From: Chitinophaga pinensis
GTDB taxonomy: Bacteria > Bacteroidota > Bacteroidia > NS11-12g > UBA9320
Direction: 5' to 3'
DNA: 39,399 nt
NCBI GenBank assembly: GCA_945897885.1
Contig: CAMDGU010000027.1
Span: forward strand, 1-39,399
The notes below the pieces were generated by a model. It was not told the DNA's origin. It saw only the letters and a list, made by a program, of their open reading frames with translations, and did no database searches. Below, piece after piece: positions 27,022 through 35,420 of the stretch (position 1 is its first letter; each line of letters begins with the position of its first letter). A program made the translations under genes and the position numbers.

Positions 27022-27684
27022 TTAATTTTTCCAAAGGTATTTATAAAGCAATACGGCCAAATAAATCAACATCACGTCCATAAAAGCCAAAGCTGCTAAA
27101 TCATAATAAACAGCGTTGGTTTCAATACCATCCATGGCCTTTTTAGCTGATTTTACAGTAATCAACAATAGTGGCAACATTAATGGAAGGCCCAAAACTG
27201 GAATCAATAAATGGTTATTTCCTGCTCCTGCAGCTATGGCCGATACCAAAGTAAATACGGTTGAAAGTCCGATTGTAAAAAGAACTGAAACTAGCAAATA
27301 TTGTGTTGGAAACTCAATCTTGAAACCAAGTACCAAAGAATAAGCAATGCTGAAAACCAAAAGCAGCAGCAATGAAACCAATGAATTGAAAATAATTTTT
27401 GAAAAAATTAAAGCTTCGGGTTTGCAAAGAGAATGGTAGTAGAGCATTTTGCCTTCTGATTCTTGTAGAAATCCTTTAGCAATTGTATTCATTGTATTAA
27501 AGAGCACCATTAGCCAGAATAAGGCATTCCAAACTGGTAGCGATATACTTGATATACTTAAGTATATCAAAAATACGGAAGTAAACATTTGAACCAGCAC
27601 ACCTTGCAAGGCATATTTCTGCCTCCACTCCAAAGTAATGTATAATTTTAAAAGATTTTTAACAGATGTAGTAGTTTTAAGCAA
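27022..27684 (-). CDS. ccmB: heme exporter protein B (CcmB)
   Basis: Permease subunit of the CcmAB transporter used in cytochrome c maturation system I. The 220-residue protein has six hydrophobic segments and the CcmB opening YITLEWRQKYALQGVLVQMFTSVF near 14–37, plus FWLMVLFNTMNTIAKGFLQESEGKMLYYH near 56–84, the family hallmark. The start is TTG at 27684; no ATG or GTG lies between it and an upstream stop. No ccmA, ccmC or other maturation gene is adjacent. It diverges from the TerB-like gene with only 56 bp between. Confidence 0.88.
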   Translation of the reverse strand: MLKTTTSVKNLLKLYITLEWRQKYALQGVLVQMFTSVFLIYLSISSISLPVWNALFWLMVLFNTMNTIAKGFLQESEGKMLYYHSLCKPEALIFSKIIFNSLVSLLLLLVFSIAYSLVLGFKIEFPTQYLLVSVLFTIGLSTVFTLVSAIAAGAGNNHLLIPVLGLPLMLPLLLITVKSAKKAMDGIETNAVYYDLAALAFMDVMLIYLAVLLYKYLWKN

Positions 27685-27725
27685 AATGGAGGGTAATGTG
27701 GTTGGGATTTTTTAATTTCGCGGCA

Positions 27726-27733
27726 CAAAAATA
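27726..27733 (-). promoter_or_regulatory. -7 element upstream of ccmB
   Basis: Minus-strand TATTTTTG fits TAnnTTTG. A one-mismatch element for the opposite gene (TAATTTCG, 27713–27720, plus strand) lies just 5 bp away, so the two divergent promoters would share this 56-bp gap. Confidence 0.38.
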
Positions 27734-27740
27734 TTCATAA

Positions 27741-28202
27741 ATGTTATACCATATTAGTAAATTACATCGCGATGAGCAGGAGTTGGTTAAAAAAGCTCCT
27801 TTATTAGTAACAATACTTGTAGCAGGAGCTGATGGAGAGGTGGATTCAGAAGAAATAAACAAGGCTGCTAATCTTATTCATACCAAAGCTTTTTTTGAAG
27901 CTTCTGATATCCGTCACCTTTACAAAGAAATTGATCATGATGTAGAAGCATCTTTAAATACTTTGTTAAAAGAATTGCCAACCGATGCTATTGAACGTGA
28001 GAAACGCTTGTCCGAGCAATTGGAAGGATTAAATCCGATTTTTGTAAAACTAGATTCTCAAATTGCCGTTGATTTTTATAAAAGCTTAAGAAATTTTGCT
28101 GTAAAAGTAGCTCAAACATCGGGCGGAATATTGGGAATCAATGTGGTAAACCATCACGAAAAAGAGGTGGTAAAGTTACCAATGCTTAATGAACCTAAGT
28201 AA
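27741..28202 (+). CDS. TerB-like / tellurite-resistance-fold protein of unknown function
   Basis: 153-residue, mostly helical soluble protein with no signal peptide. The segment LVTILVAGADGEVDSEEINKAANLIHTKAF near 22–51 resembles the TerB fold, where a helix is followed by an acidic GADGEVDxxE loop that can bind a metal. The rest is amphipathic helices (KEIDHDVEASLNTLLKELP, AVDFYKSLRNFAVKVAQTSGG). Similar proteins are widespread in Bacteroidota and have no known role. It starts at ATG 27741, divergent from ccmB, and is followed after 63 bp by accC. Confidence 0.5.
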   Translation: MLYHISKLHRDEQELVKKAPLLVTILVAGADGEVDSEEINKAANLIHTKAFFEASDIRHLYKEIDHDVEASLNTLLKELPTDAIEREKRLSEQLEGLNPIFVKLDSQIAVDFYKSLRNFAVKVAQTSGGILGINVVNHHEKEVVKLPMLNEPK

Positions 28203-28265
28203 ATAGGTGCTATCCCGCTAATAACTAAATAACCAGTGACAGAATAACCCACTAACCAAACAAAG

Positions 28266-29735
28266 GTGAAAAAAATACTAATAGCCAACCGAGGTGAAAT
28301 AGCCCTGAGAGTTATGCGTACCTGTAAAAAAATGGGTATTAAAACCGTAGCGGTTTATTCGGAAGCCGACCGTCAAGCCTTGCATGTAAAGTATGCTGAT
28401 GAAGCCTATTTACTCGGGCCACCACCTTCGGCACAATCTTACTTGTTAGGTGATAAAATTATTGATATTTGCTTAATGGCAGGAGTGGATGGTTTACACC
28501 CTGGTTATGGATTTTTATCAGAAAATGCAGATTTTGCAAGAAAGGTTAGAGCCGCTGGAATTACCTTAATTGGTCCTTCGCCAGAAGCAATGGATGCCAT
28601 GGGTAATAAATTGGCAGCCAAAGATGCAGTTTCGGCCTATAACGTGCCTATGGTACCGGGAATAAATACGGCTATTACGGATATTCCTAAAGCAAAACTA
28701 GAAGCTGAGAAAATAGGATTCCCGGTATTGATAAAAGCTGCTGCAGGTGGAGGAGGGAAAGGAATGCGGGTAGTAAATAGCCTTGTTGATTTTGAAGAAC
28801 AAATGAACTTGGCCATTAATGAAGCAAAAAGTGCTTTTGGAGATGGTTCGGTTTTTATTGAAAAATATGTTGGAAGTCCACGCCATATCGAAATACAGGT
28901 GTTGGGTGATACTTTTGGAAATATCGTTTATCTTTTTGAAAGGGAATGCAGCATACAACGTCGCCACCAGAAACTGGTGGAGGAAGCCCCATCAGCAATT
29001 GTTAGTGCTGAATTGCGAAATAGAATGGGTGAAGCAGCAGTTAACGTTGCTAAAGCCTGCAATTATATCGGAGCCGGCACTGTAGAATTTTTGGTAGATG
29101 AAAATCTGGATTTTTATTTTTTAGAAATGAATACCCGCTTGCAGGTGGAACATCCTGTAACTGAACTTATAACCGGACTTGATTTGGTAAAAGAACAAAT
29201 TCGTGTGGCAAGGGGTGAAAAATTGGGGTATACCCAAGCCGATTTAAAAATTCATGGACATGCTATTGAATTGAGGGTGTGTGCTGAAGATCCTGCTGAA
29301 GATTTTGTGCCAAGTATTGGGACATTGTCTGTTTACAAAAAGCCTGTTGGCAATGCTATCAGAGTAGATGATTGCATGGAGCAGGGTATGGAAATTCCTA
29401 TTTATTACGACAACATGATAGCAAAATTGATTGTGTGGGCCGATAGCCGTGATGAGGCAATAACTTTGATGAAAGAAGCAATCAGCATTTATGAAATAGA
29501 AGGTATAAAAACAACCTTACCATTTGGTCAGTTTGTTATGAATCATGATGCATTTAAGAGAGGGAATTTTGATACTCACTTTATAAAAAATTATTTTACT
29601 TCCGAAAGTCTTTTGGAAAACAATGATGAAGTAGCTGCTTTATTTTCGGCTTGGTATTTGGAGCAAGAAAAGAAGGAAGTTGTGTTACCAAAAATGGGTT
29701 CCAAAAAAGCATGGTCAATGAACCGCAAGTTATAA
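28266..29735 (+). CDS. accC: biotin carboxylase subunit of acetyl-/acyl-CoA carboxylase
   Basis: ATP-dependent carboxylation of biotin carried on BCCP, for fatty-acid synthesis or for propionyl-CoA carboxylation. The 489-residue protein starts at GTG (KKILIANRGEIALRVMRTC). It has the N-terminal biotin carboxylase domain with GLHPGYGFLSENADFA near 75–90, an ATP-grasp domain with AAAGGGGKGMRVV near 157–169, YLFERECSIQRRHQKLVEEAPS near 224–245 and the catalytic block FLEMNTRLQVEHPVTE near 288–303, then the C-terminal domain (HAIELRVCAEDP). About 40 residues longer than E. coli AccC at the C-terminus. No accB, accA or accD gene is adjacent, so which complex it serves is open. The next gene begins 18 bp later. 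Confidence 0.93.
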   Translation: MKKILIANRGEIALRVMRTCKKMGIKTVAVYSEADRQALHVKYADEAYLLGPPPSAQSYLLGDKIIDICLMAGVDGLHPGYGFLSENADFARKVRAAGITLIGPSPEAMDAMGNKLAAKDAVSAYNVPMVPGINTAITDIPKAKLEAEKIGFPVLIKAAAGGGGKGMRVVNSLVDFEEQMNLAINEAKSAFGDGSVFIEKYVGSPRHIEIQVLGDTFGNIVYLFERECSIQRRHQKLVEEAPSAIVSAELRNRMGEAAVNVAKACNYIGAGTVEFLVDENLDFYFLEMNTRLQVEHPVTELITGLDLVKEQIRVARGEKLGYTQADLKIHGHAIELRVCAEDPAEDFVPSIGTLSVYKKPVGNAIRVDDCMEQGMEIPIYYDNMIAKLIVWADSRDEAITLMKEAISIYEIEGIKTTLPFGQFVMNHDAFKRGNFDTHFIKNYFTSESLLENNDEVAALFSAWYLEQEKKEVVLPKMGSKKAWSMNRKL

Positions 29736-29753
29736 TGATGTATCACCAAGCTT

Positions 29754-30587
29754 TTGAAAACTAAATTCAAGCTATTTTTTATTACAACTTTATTTTTAAC
29801 TTTAGCCGGAAAAGGCTTTTGTCAGGATATTTACGATTCGTCTCACGCGTTTCAATATGCCAATTTTTTATTTAAATCAAAGGAATACCAGAGGGCTTCA
29901 TTAGAATATGAACGAACCTGTTTTTTAGATTCTCAAAACTGGGGTGCTCATTTTTATTTAATACAGAGTTATCGCAAAAGTGAGCAGGCCACAAAAGGGG
30001 TGGCTCATTTTCAGCAAATCCGTTATCAATTGCCTCCAACCGAATTTCAAAGGTTTGAACACGAAAAAAATATTAATTTGTTTATAGTTCAGCCTTCTTA
30101 TTTTCTTGCTCAGGCTCAAATGGATTCGATGGATGAACTTCCTTATTTTAAATCTCCATCGTTACTGTTAACCCATAATTGGAAGGTTTCAAGATCGTAT
30201 TTAACCGAAGTTGATTATAAATCGGATAAAACCCTTGCAGTCTATTATGAAAATACGTTAGCAGGTTTAAATTTAAACTATAAAAAACCATGGTTAGCCG
30301 GCACTATGTCTGCTTTAGTTCCGGGTTTAGGCAAAGTTTATTCCAGCTACTACAAAGATGGAATAATAGCTTTTTTGATGACTGGTATTTCGGCATTTCA
30401 AGCTTACCGAGGATATAATGCCAAAGGGGCAAATTCGGGTATTTTTATTATTTATACTGGAATGACAGCCGGTTTTTATTTAGGAAATATTTATGGTTCG
30501 ATAAAATCAGCCCGACAAAAGAATAAGCGACTAAACGAGGCAATAGATAAGAAAACCCGTGCTGCTTTTTATGAGTGGGCAAAATAA
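29754..30587 (+). CDS. exported TPR-containing membrane protein of unknown function
   Basis: 277 residues from TTG 29754, the only start that gives a signal peptide (MKTKFKLFFITTLFLTLAGK, ending FCQ). A TPR-like helical region follows (about 27–95: FQYANFLFKSKEYQRASLEYERTCFLD). Near the C-terminus is a membrane-associated module AGTMSALVPGLGKVYSSYYKDGIIAFLMTGIS… (about 180–245) with a SALVPGLGxxY motif like that of TM2/DUF5683-type proteins. Bacteroidota proteins of this build often neighbour yidD, which is not seen here. It lies 18 bp behind accC and converges on the next gene with only 8 bp between stops. Confidence 0.55.
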   Translation: MKTKFKLFFITTLFLTLAGKGFCQDIYDSSHAFQYANFLFKSKEYQRASLEYERTCFLDSQNWGAHFYLIQSYRKSEQATKGVAHFQQIRYQLPPTEFQRFEHEKNINLFIVQPSYFLAQAQMDSMDELPYFKSPSLLLTHNWKVSRSYLTEVDYKSDKTLAVYYENTLAGLNLNYKKPWLAGTMSALVPGLGKVYSSYYKDGIIAFLMTGISAFQAYRGYNAKGANSGIFIIYTGMTAGFYLGNIYGSIKSARQKNKRLNEAIDKKTRAAFYEWAK

Positions 30588-30595
30588 AGTAAAAT

Positions 30596-32185
30596 TTATT
30601 TAACCTCCATTTCATCCATATAAATAACGTTGCTGCCTTCCCGGTCTTTAATATCTGACCTTTTTATCTTTTGTACTCCCCAAATTAAATATTTATTCCC
30701 ATACCAAGGAGTTACATCAGCAATGTATTCACTTGCTTTTTCATCTTCTTTAAGCAATCGGGGAAGTTTAAAATTTTCAGGGTCAGATACATCATCACCA
30801 CTTATGGAAATAACATTGATATTTCCTCCCGAACCATAGGATAGTTGAACATCTTCACCGTTTTGCAGCAATTCAACTTTTTGAGATAAGTTAAGATACA
30901 AACGATTGAAATTTAAAGGAACTGTTTTATCCCATTTAATATTTCCATTTTTATCAAAACAAAGAATAAGGCAATGGGTGTAATTATACCCTTCAAAATA
31001 TTGAATTAAATTTCCATTGGCATCGCGGTAGCTTGAGTACACAGGGTAAAAGGCCTCTGCGGTAGCTATAAAATCATCTTCACGCTCTACAATTTCATTA
31101 AATCGCAACAAGGTGGAGTAGTTTTTATAGCGTTTTTTTAAACGGTTTTTTCGGCTTTCGGAAAGTTCCGATTTTCCTCGTGTGTTTACATCTTCAATGT
31201 ATTTTTCAAACGATTTTAACTCAGAAAAGCGGAATATTTTAACAGTATTTACATTTTTATTAGAATCAATAATTACAGTGTAAAACCCTTGAGCATTGAT
31301 GGTGTTAATGTCATCATCAGGTTCAGGAACTGAACTGTTGAAGGTTCCAACTCCGGCAATTCCATTACCTGATTTTACCAATTGAATATTTTGAAGGTAA
31401 TAATTTTCGGGAGCTAGAATGATAACACTATCATTGGTTTTTAATCTGAGGTCAAGGTTTTTTACAATCAAAGCTGTTTTGCCATGGGAGTGGGGCCTTT
31501 GTTTAAAACTTGATACTGAAATGGTCTCACTACTTAAACTTTTATTTTGTATTTTATCAGGAATTGAAATTCCCTTTCCTACATCCGTTTGCTCATACTT
31601 AAGTTGGTTTTTAAGGTCAATTCTGGTATAGATACTTCCATATTTAAAAACAGATAATCCTGCCATGCGCAAGGGGAAGGATATAAAACAACACATGTTA
31701 AAGCAATGGCTTGCCTGATCATCTGGACCATATTTGAAAAGGAGAAACAAATTATTTTCAACAATTTTAGCAGAAACAATCTCTCGGGCATGACCTCCCA
31801 AGTTGTAAGTCTGGGTTGAATTTAGCCCGTCATTTAAATCTACCATATCCACTCGCAATTGCGAGGAAGATATACTTACCCAAATAAATCGGTTCGAAAT
31901 ACTGTCATTTAAGTATTTTTCAATAGTGTAGCGGCTTGGAATATCAATTAATTTATTCCATTGTTCCTCAAAATTGGTGTTAAATTTAGTAATGTTCCAA
32001 GAATTATAGGCATTTCCCCTGCGATCTCCCCCAGTGTACAATAGCAAAAAACCTTTTCGTTCCAAGGAAATAATTTCCATATCTTTTGGAATACGGTTTA
32101 GTTTTATTTCAATACGAGTATCCTGGCCTACACAAAACGTAGTTAATATTAGAAATAACGTAACTGTTGATAGAATTTTAAACAT
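30596..32185 (-). CDS. secreted protein of unknown function, probably beta-propeller-like
   Basis: 529 residues from ATG 32185, which gives the signal peptide MFKILSTVTLFLILTTFCVG. A TTG four codons upstream touches the -7 box, so ATG is preferred. The mature protein is beta-strand rich with blade-like phrases (GFLLLYTGGDRRGN, RFIWVSISSSQLRVDMVDL, CLILCFDKNGNIKWDKTVPL, KYLIWGVQKIKRSDIKDREG), suggesting a propeller. A Cys-rich patch (HCFNMCCF near 165) is unusual. No sorting domain is visible at the C-terminus. I do not recognise a named family. Confidence 0.55.
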   Translation of the reverse strand: MFKILSTVTLFLILTTFCVGQDTRIEIKLNRIPKDMEIISLERKGFLLLYTGGDRRGNAYNSWNITKFNTNFEEQWNKLIDIPSRYTIEKYLNDSISNRFIWVSISSSQLRVDMVDLNDGLNSTQTYNLGGHAREIVSAKIVENNLFLLFKYGPDDQASHCFNMCCFISFPLRMAGLSVFKYGSIYTRIDLKNQLKYEQTDVGKGISIPDKIQNKSLSSETISVSSFKQRPHSHGKTALIVKNLDLRLKTNDSVIILAPENYYLQNIQLVKSGNGIAGVGTFNSSVPEPDDDINTINAQGFYTVIIDSNKNVNTVKIFRFSELKSFEKYIEDVNTRGKSELSESRKNRLKKRYKNYSTLLRFNEIVEREDDFIATAEAFYPVYSSYRDANGNLIQYFEGYNYTHCLILCFDKNGNIKWDKTVPLNFNRLYLNLSQKVELLQNGEDVQLSYGSGGNINVISISGDDVSDPENFKLPRLLKEDEKASEYIADVTPWYGNKYLIWGVQKIKRSDIKDREGSNVIYMDEMEVK

Positions 32186-32199
32186 GTCAATTAACAATA

Positions 32200-32207
32200 C
32201 AAAAATA
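32200..32207 (-). promoter_or_regulatory. -7 element for the secreted unknown protein
   Basis: Minus-strand TATTTTTG fits TAnnTTTG and lies 14 bp before the ATG at 32185. It supports that ATG over the upstream TTG. Confidence 0.45.
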
Positions 32208-32296
32208 TAATAATATCAAAGGTTTGACTACTGTTTTTTAGTTTTGAAAGATTTTTAAAACTAGACAAATTTTAACTTTTTTATAAAAACCTATAG

Positions 32297-32324
32297 TTTG
32301 GCATGGTTTTGTATTATATATTTG
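32297..32324 (+). promoter_or_regulatory. promoter of the CTD-only mini-protein
   Basis: TATATTTG at 32317–32324 fits TAnnTTTG and lies 17 bp before the ATG. TTTG at 32297–32300 is a possible -33 element but at 16 bp is closer than usual. Confidence 0.45.
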
Positions 32325-32341
32325 TAAATTATTAATATAAT

Positions 32342-32692
32342 ATGAGATTGAAATTACTATTCTTTTTTCTGCTGTCTGTATCAATTTTAAGCGTTGATGC
32401 TAAAACTCCCAATCTGGGAACCGGAGACGGTGCAACCGGTTCGGTTGTTGTTTTAGGTCAGAATTATCCAAATCCTGCTAAAGGTAAAACTGTAATTTTG
32501 GTTGAATTTTCCTCTTCTGAAGCAGTATTGAGTATTTATAATGTTTTAGGAAAACTTGTAGAACAACATTTTATTTCTAATGATCAAAAAAGAATAATCC
32601 TTGATGTTTCTGAGTACAAAGAAGGAATTTATCTTTATTCCATAGAAGCGGATGGTCAGAAAGTGACCAAAAGAATGACAGTAAGTAAATAA
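32342..32692 (+). CDS. small secreted protein made only of a T9SS type A sorting domain
   Basis: 116 residues: a signal peptide (about 1–20, MRLKLLFFFLLSVSILSVDA), a short Gly-rich linker (about 21–36), then a complete type A T9SS C-terminal domain: LGQNYPNPAKGK near 38–49, VLSIYNVLGKLVEQ near 62–75, YKEGIYLYSIEADGQKVTKRM near 92–112 and terminal Lys. There is no passenger between signal and sorting domain. The ATG at 32342 is preceded by a promoter and the gene has its own terminator, so it is a complete transcription unit and not a fragment left by the window edge. Possible roles (cleaved spacer, T9SS-associated ligand as proposed for the CTD protein PorA of Porphyromonas, decayed protein) are inference. 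Confidence 0.85.
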   Translation: MRLKLLFFFLLSVSILSVDAKTPNLGTGDGATGSVVVLGQNYPNPAKGKTVILVEFSSSEAVLSIYNVLGKLVEQHFISNDQKRIILDVSEYKEGIYLYSIEADGQKVTKRMTVSK

Positions 32693-32719
32693 TTTTTTTT
32701 TAAACTCCTTAATATATCG

Positions 32720-32752
32720 AATGCCTTGCTGAAAAGTGAGGCATTTTTTTTA
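32720..32752 (+). terminator. intrinsic terminator after the CTD-only gene
   Basis: AATGCCT pairs with AGGCATT around a 12-base inner region and is followed by eight T. It lies 28 bp after the stop and directly abuts the mgtE stop on the other strand. Confidence 0.72.
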
Positions 32753-32753
32753 C

Positions 32754-34106
32754 CTATAACATTAATCGGGCTAAGCTAAAATAGAGAAACAATCCAACCA
32801 AGTCATTTGTGGTAGTAATGAATGGTCCGGTAGCCAAGGCAGGGTCTATTTTAAAACGTTCAAGAATAAGTGGAATAAGTGTGCCTATGATTGATGCAAA
32901 CAAGATTACTGATAACAACGCAATGCTAACTACTTCTGCAATATTGAGAGGATTGCCGATGGCAGCTGTATATGCCAAAAGTAGGCCTGAGCATATTAAA
33001 CCATTCAGTAAGGCCACAGAAAATTCTTTAGCCAAGCGGGGAATAAAATTTTTGGTATCCAAACTATCGTTAGCTAAACCCTGAACAATAATAGAGGATG
33101 ATTGAACTCCGGCATTTCCACCCATTGCAGCTACAAGTGGCATAAATAAAGCAAGTTGCAAGTTGGCAGAGAGCTGGCTCTCAAATCCTTTAATTACAAA
33201 GGAATTCATTAATCCTCCCCCCAATCCAATAATTAACCAAGGTAATCTGGCTCGGGATAATACCCATATTTTATCGGTTGATTCTACGTTTTCACTGATA
33301 CCTGATAGTAACTGATAATCCTTGTCGGCTTCTTCTTTTACAAAATCTATCACGTCATCAATTGTAATCAAACCAATCAGACGTTTTAATGCATCAACAA
33401 TTGGCAAAGCTTCTAAATCGTATTTGCTCATTATGTTGGCTACTTCTTCGCCTCGCGTATGCACATGAGCAAAGATTACGTTGGTATCAAATATTTCAGA
33501 GACTTTAGTTGATGCTTTTTCTAGCAGTATTTTTTTTAAAGGAACAATTCCTAAAAGAATATCATGGTTATCTACCACATATATGGCATTAACCTTTGTG
33601 ACATTTTCAGCCTGTTTTCTTATTTCTTCGGTACATTGGGCAAGGTTCCAGTTTAGGTTAACTTTAATTAATTCCTTCGCCATTAATCCACCCGCAGTAT
33701 CTTCATCATGGTGAAGCAGAGAAACCAATTGTATTGAATATTCTAAATCCGCAACGTAGCTTATTATTTCCTGTGATAAAGATTTTGGTAATTCATTCAG
33801 GATATCCACCGCATCATCCGAATTTAGATTTTCAATAAACCTGGAGGCAATTTCCTTTGGAGTGTATGTTAAAAAAAGAGGTTCTCTTTTTTCAGTTTCT
33901 AATTCTGCCAGTACTTCTACGGCTTTATCATTGGCCAAGTGATCAAGGCAATATCTGCACTCGACAAGGGTTAGTTCATCAAAAAGTTCGGCAATATCAA
34001 CAGCATATAGTCGATTTAAAGTAGTTGTAGCACTGGCATACAAATCACGGCTAATCCATGATTTTAGCTCTTCTATAAAGGTATCTGTTAGCTGAAACTG
34101 TGACAT
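32754..34106 (-). CDS. mgtE: magnesium transporter MgtE
   Basis: Mg2+ channel of the inner membrane gated by cytoplasmic Mg2+. The 450-residue protein has the N-terminal helical domain (about 1–130, DIAELFDEL, SDDAVDILNELP), two CBS domains (about 135–255: MAKELIKVNLNWNL, VTKVNAIYVVDN, DTNVIFAHVHTRGEE, LIGLITIDDVIDF), the plug helix, and five membrane helices (about 280–450). The pore signature PLVAAMGGNAGVQSSSI near 322–338 and the cation-binding block PALATGPFITTTNDLVGL near 425–442 are intact. It follows rsmA on the same strand after 57 bp. Confidence 0.96.
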   Translation of the reverse strand: MSQFQLTDTFIEELKSWISRDLYASATTTLNRLYAVDIAELFDELTLVECRYCLDHLANDKAVEVLAELETEKREPLFLTYTPKEIASRFIENLNSDDAVDILNELPKSLSQEIISYVADLEYSIQLVSLLHHDEDTAGGLMAKELIKVNLNWNLAQCTEEIRKQAENVTKVNAIYVVDNHDILLGIVPLKKILLEKASTKVSEIFDTNVIFAHVHTRGEEVANIMSKYDLEALPIVDALKRLIGLITIDDVIDFVKEEADKDYQLLSGISENVESTDKIWVLSRARLPWLIIGLGGGLMNSFVIKGFESQLSANLQLALFMPLVAAMGGNAGVQSSSIIVQGLANDSLDTKNFIPRLAKEFSVALLNGLICSGLLLAYTAAIGNPLNIAEVVSIALLSVILFASIIGTLIPLILERFKIDPALATGPFITTTNDLVGLFLYFSLARLML

Positions 34107-34163
34107 TCTTTATATTATAACAGACGACTTCCAATTTTTTTATAAACTGCTTACATTTAAAAC

Positions 34164-34937
34164 TTACCCTTTTACACTTTCTATAAATTTTGTAAGTTCT
34201 ATGAACTGATTTACCGAAAGTGTTTCAGGCCGCAATTTAGCAAAAGGATGGCTTAAAAAAACTTCTTTTAAATTAAATTTGCTCAAACTGTTTAGAAGTG
34301 TTTTTCGTCGCTGATTAAAGGCAGTTTTTACTACTTCAAATAGAAGTTTTTCATTGCAATCCAGTTTGAATGATTCTTTTCGGATACATGATATAACAGC
34401 TGAATCTACCTTTGGTGGCGGGAAAAATGCTCCAGGTGAAATTTTAAATTCAATTTTTACATCGTAAAAAGCTTGTACCAAAACCGATAAAATTCCATAT
34501 TCCTTACTTCCTTCTTTTGAGGCAATTCTTAATGCAACTTCTTTTTGAAACATTCCTCCCATTAAAGGAATCAGATGACGATACTCAAGCATTTTGAAAA
34601 TGATTTGAGAAGAAATATTGTAGGGGAAATTGCCTATAAGTATAAATTCTTTATCAAAAAGTTTCGAAATTTGAAGGTTTAAAAAATCGCCTTCAATTAA
34701 AAACGGTTTCTGTAAAATGCCATTTTCTTGCAAATATTCCGAAGATTCAGTATCAATTTCAATGGCATGAATAATCTTGTTGGGTTGATTTAAAAGATGT
34801 TTGGTTAAAATTCCTTTACCGGGTCCAATTTCCAAAACGTTCTCTACATTGCTTTTATTTGTCAGAATTGCAGTTCGTTCGGCGATGTTTTGGTCGGTTA
34901 AAAAATGCTGGCCAAGGTGTTTTTTAGGTTTTACCAT
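34164..34937 (-). CDS. rsmA: 16S rRNA (adenine1518/1519-N6)-dimethyltransferase RsmA (KsgA)
   Basis: Dimethylates two adjacent adenines in the 3' loop of 16S rRNA, a late 30S maturation step. The 257-residue protein begins VKPKKHLGQHFLTDQNIAERT, the family opening. It has the AdoMet site VLEIGPGKGILTKHL near 34–48, a GDF block, and the catalytic motif IGNFPYNISSQI near 101–112 (NFPY in place of the commoner NLPY). FFPPPKVDSAVI near 174–185 and FNQRRKTLLNSL near 210–221 complete it. A -7 box 8 bp upstream marks its own start of transcription. mgtE follows. Confidence 0.97.
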   Translation of the reverse strand: MVKPKKHLGQHFLTDQNIAERTAILTNKSNVENVLEIGPGKGILTKHLLNQPNKIIHAIEIDTESSEYLQENGILQKPFLIEGDFLNLQISKLFDKEFILIGNFPYNISSQIIFKMLEYRHLIPLMGGMFQKEVALRIASKEGSKEYGILSVLVQAFYDVKIEFKISPGAFFPPPKVDSAVISCIRKESFKLDCNEKLLFEVVKTAFNQRRKTLLNSLSKFNLKEVFLSHPFAKLRPETLSVNQFIELTKFIESVKG

Positions 34938-34945
34938 TTACCAAG

Positions 34946-34953
34946 CAAAGATA
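34946..34953 (-). promoter_or_regulatory. -7 element next to the rsmA start
   Basis: Minus-strand TATCTTTG fits TAnnTTTG with only 8 bp to the ATG. A CAAA/TTTG at 34980–34983 is 26 bp away, too far for a normal -33. The mRNA would be leaderless or nearly so. Confidence 0.48.
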
Positions 34954-35011
34954 GTCAAGAGATGTAAAGGAATGAAAAGCAAAAGATTTATTGTAATGCT
35001 TTTAAAAATCC

Positions 35012-35042
35012 TTTGAATAAATAATTATTATTTCTATTTTTG
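35012..35042 (+). promoter_or_regulatory. promoter of rpsO
   Basis: TTTG at 35012–35015, a 19-bp spacer, and TATTTTTG at 35035–35042: the best full match in the window to the Bacteroidota -33/-7 arrangement. The rpsO ATG is 30 bp downstream. Confidence 0.7.
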
Positions 35043-35072
35043 CCGTCCTTTAAAGAAAATCAATAGCATACA

Positions 35073-35342
35073 ATGCATTTAACAACAGAAGACAAAAAAG
35101 AAATTTTCAAAACCTACGGAGGTAGTGAAACCAATACAGGTTCGGCAGAAGCTCAAGTAGCTATGTTTACACAACGTATCACTTATTTAACCGGCCATTT
35201 GAAACTTAACAAAAAGGATTTCTCTACTGAATTAAGCCTTGTTAAATTGGTTGGTAAACGTCGTGCATTACTTGATTATATCGCTAAAAAAGATATTTAC
35301 AAGTATCGCGAACTTATCAAACAATTAGGTATACGTAAATAA
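35073..35342 (+). CDS. rpsO: 30S ribosomal protein S15
   Basis: 89-residue primary 16S-binding protein. It shows ETNTGSAEAQVAMFTQRITYLTGHLKLNKKDFSTELSLVKLVGKRRALLDYI-type sequence, the S15 signature spanning helices 2–3. Length is normal. It lies 98 bp before pnp, the gene order conserved from E. coli to Bacteroidota; two hairpins occupy the gap. Confidence 0.98.
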   Translation: MHLTTEDKKEIFKTYGGSETNTGSAEAQVAMFTQRITYLTGHLKLNKKDFSTELSLVKLVGKRRALLDYIAKKDIYKYRELIKQLGIRK

Positions 35343-35351
35343 TTTCTTTTT

Positions 35352-35420
35352 CGTCCCGATACTTTCGGGACGGAATTTCACCTTCTCGGTAAAAAGCCCC
35401 GTTCGGAAACGACTTTTTTT
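35352..35420 (+). promoter_or_regulatory. structured rpsO–pnp intergenic region (hairpin plus terminator-like hairpin)
   Basis: First hairpin: CGTCCCGA (35352–35359) pairs perfectly with TCGGGACG (35365–35372) around TACTT. Second: AAAAAG (35391–35396) pairs with CTTTTT (35413–35418), with CGTT/AACG inside and an uneven internal loop, followed by T residues, resembling an intrinsic terminator. No TAnnTTTG promoter lies between it and pnp. It may attenuate readthrough from rpsO or act as a pnp leader; in E. coli the pnp leader is cut by RNase III and used for autoregulation. Confidence 0.5.

Noticed and set aside
28698-29085. Overlapping frames inside accC on both strands
   Set aside because: They lie within the conserved ATP-grasp domain of accC and show no family features.
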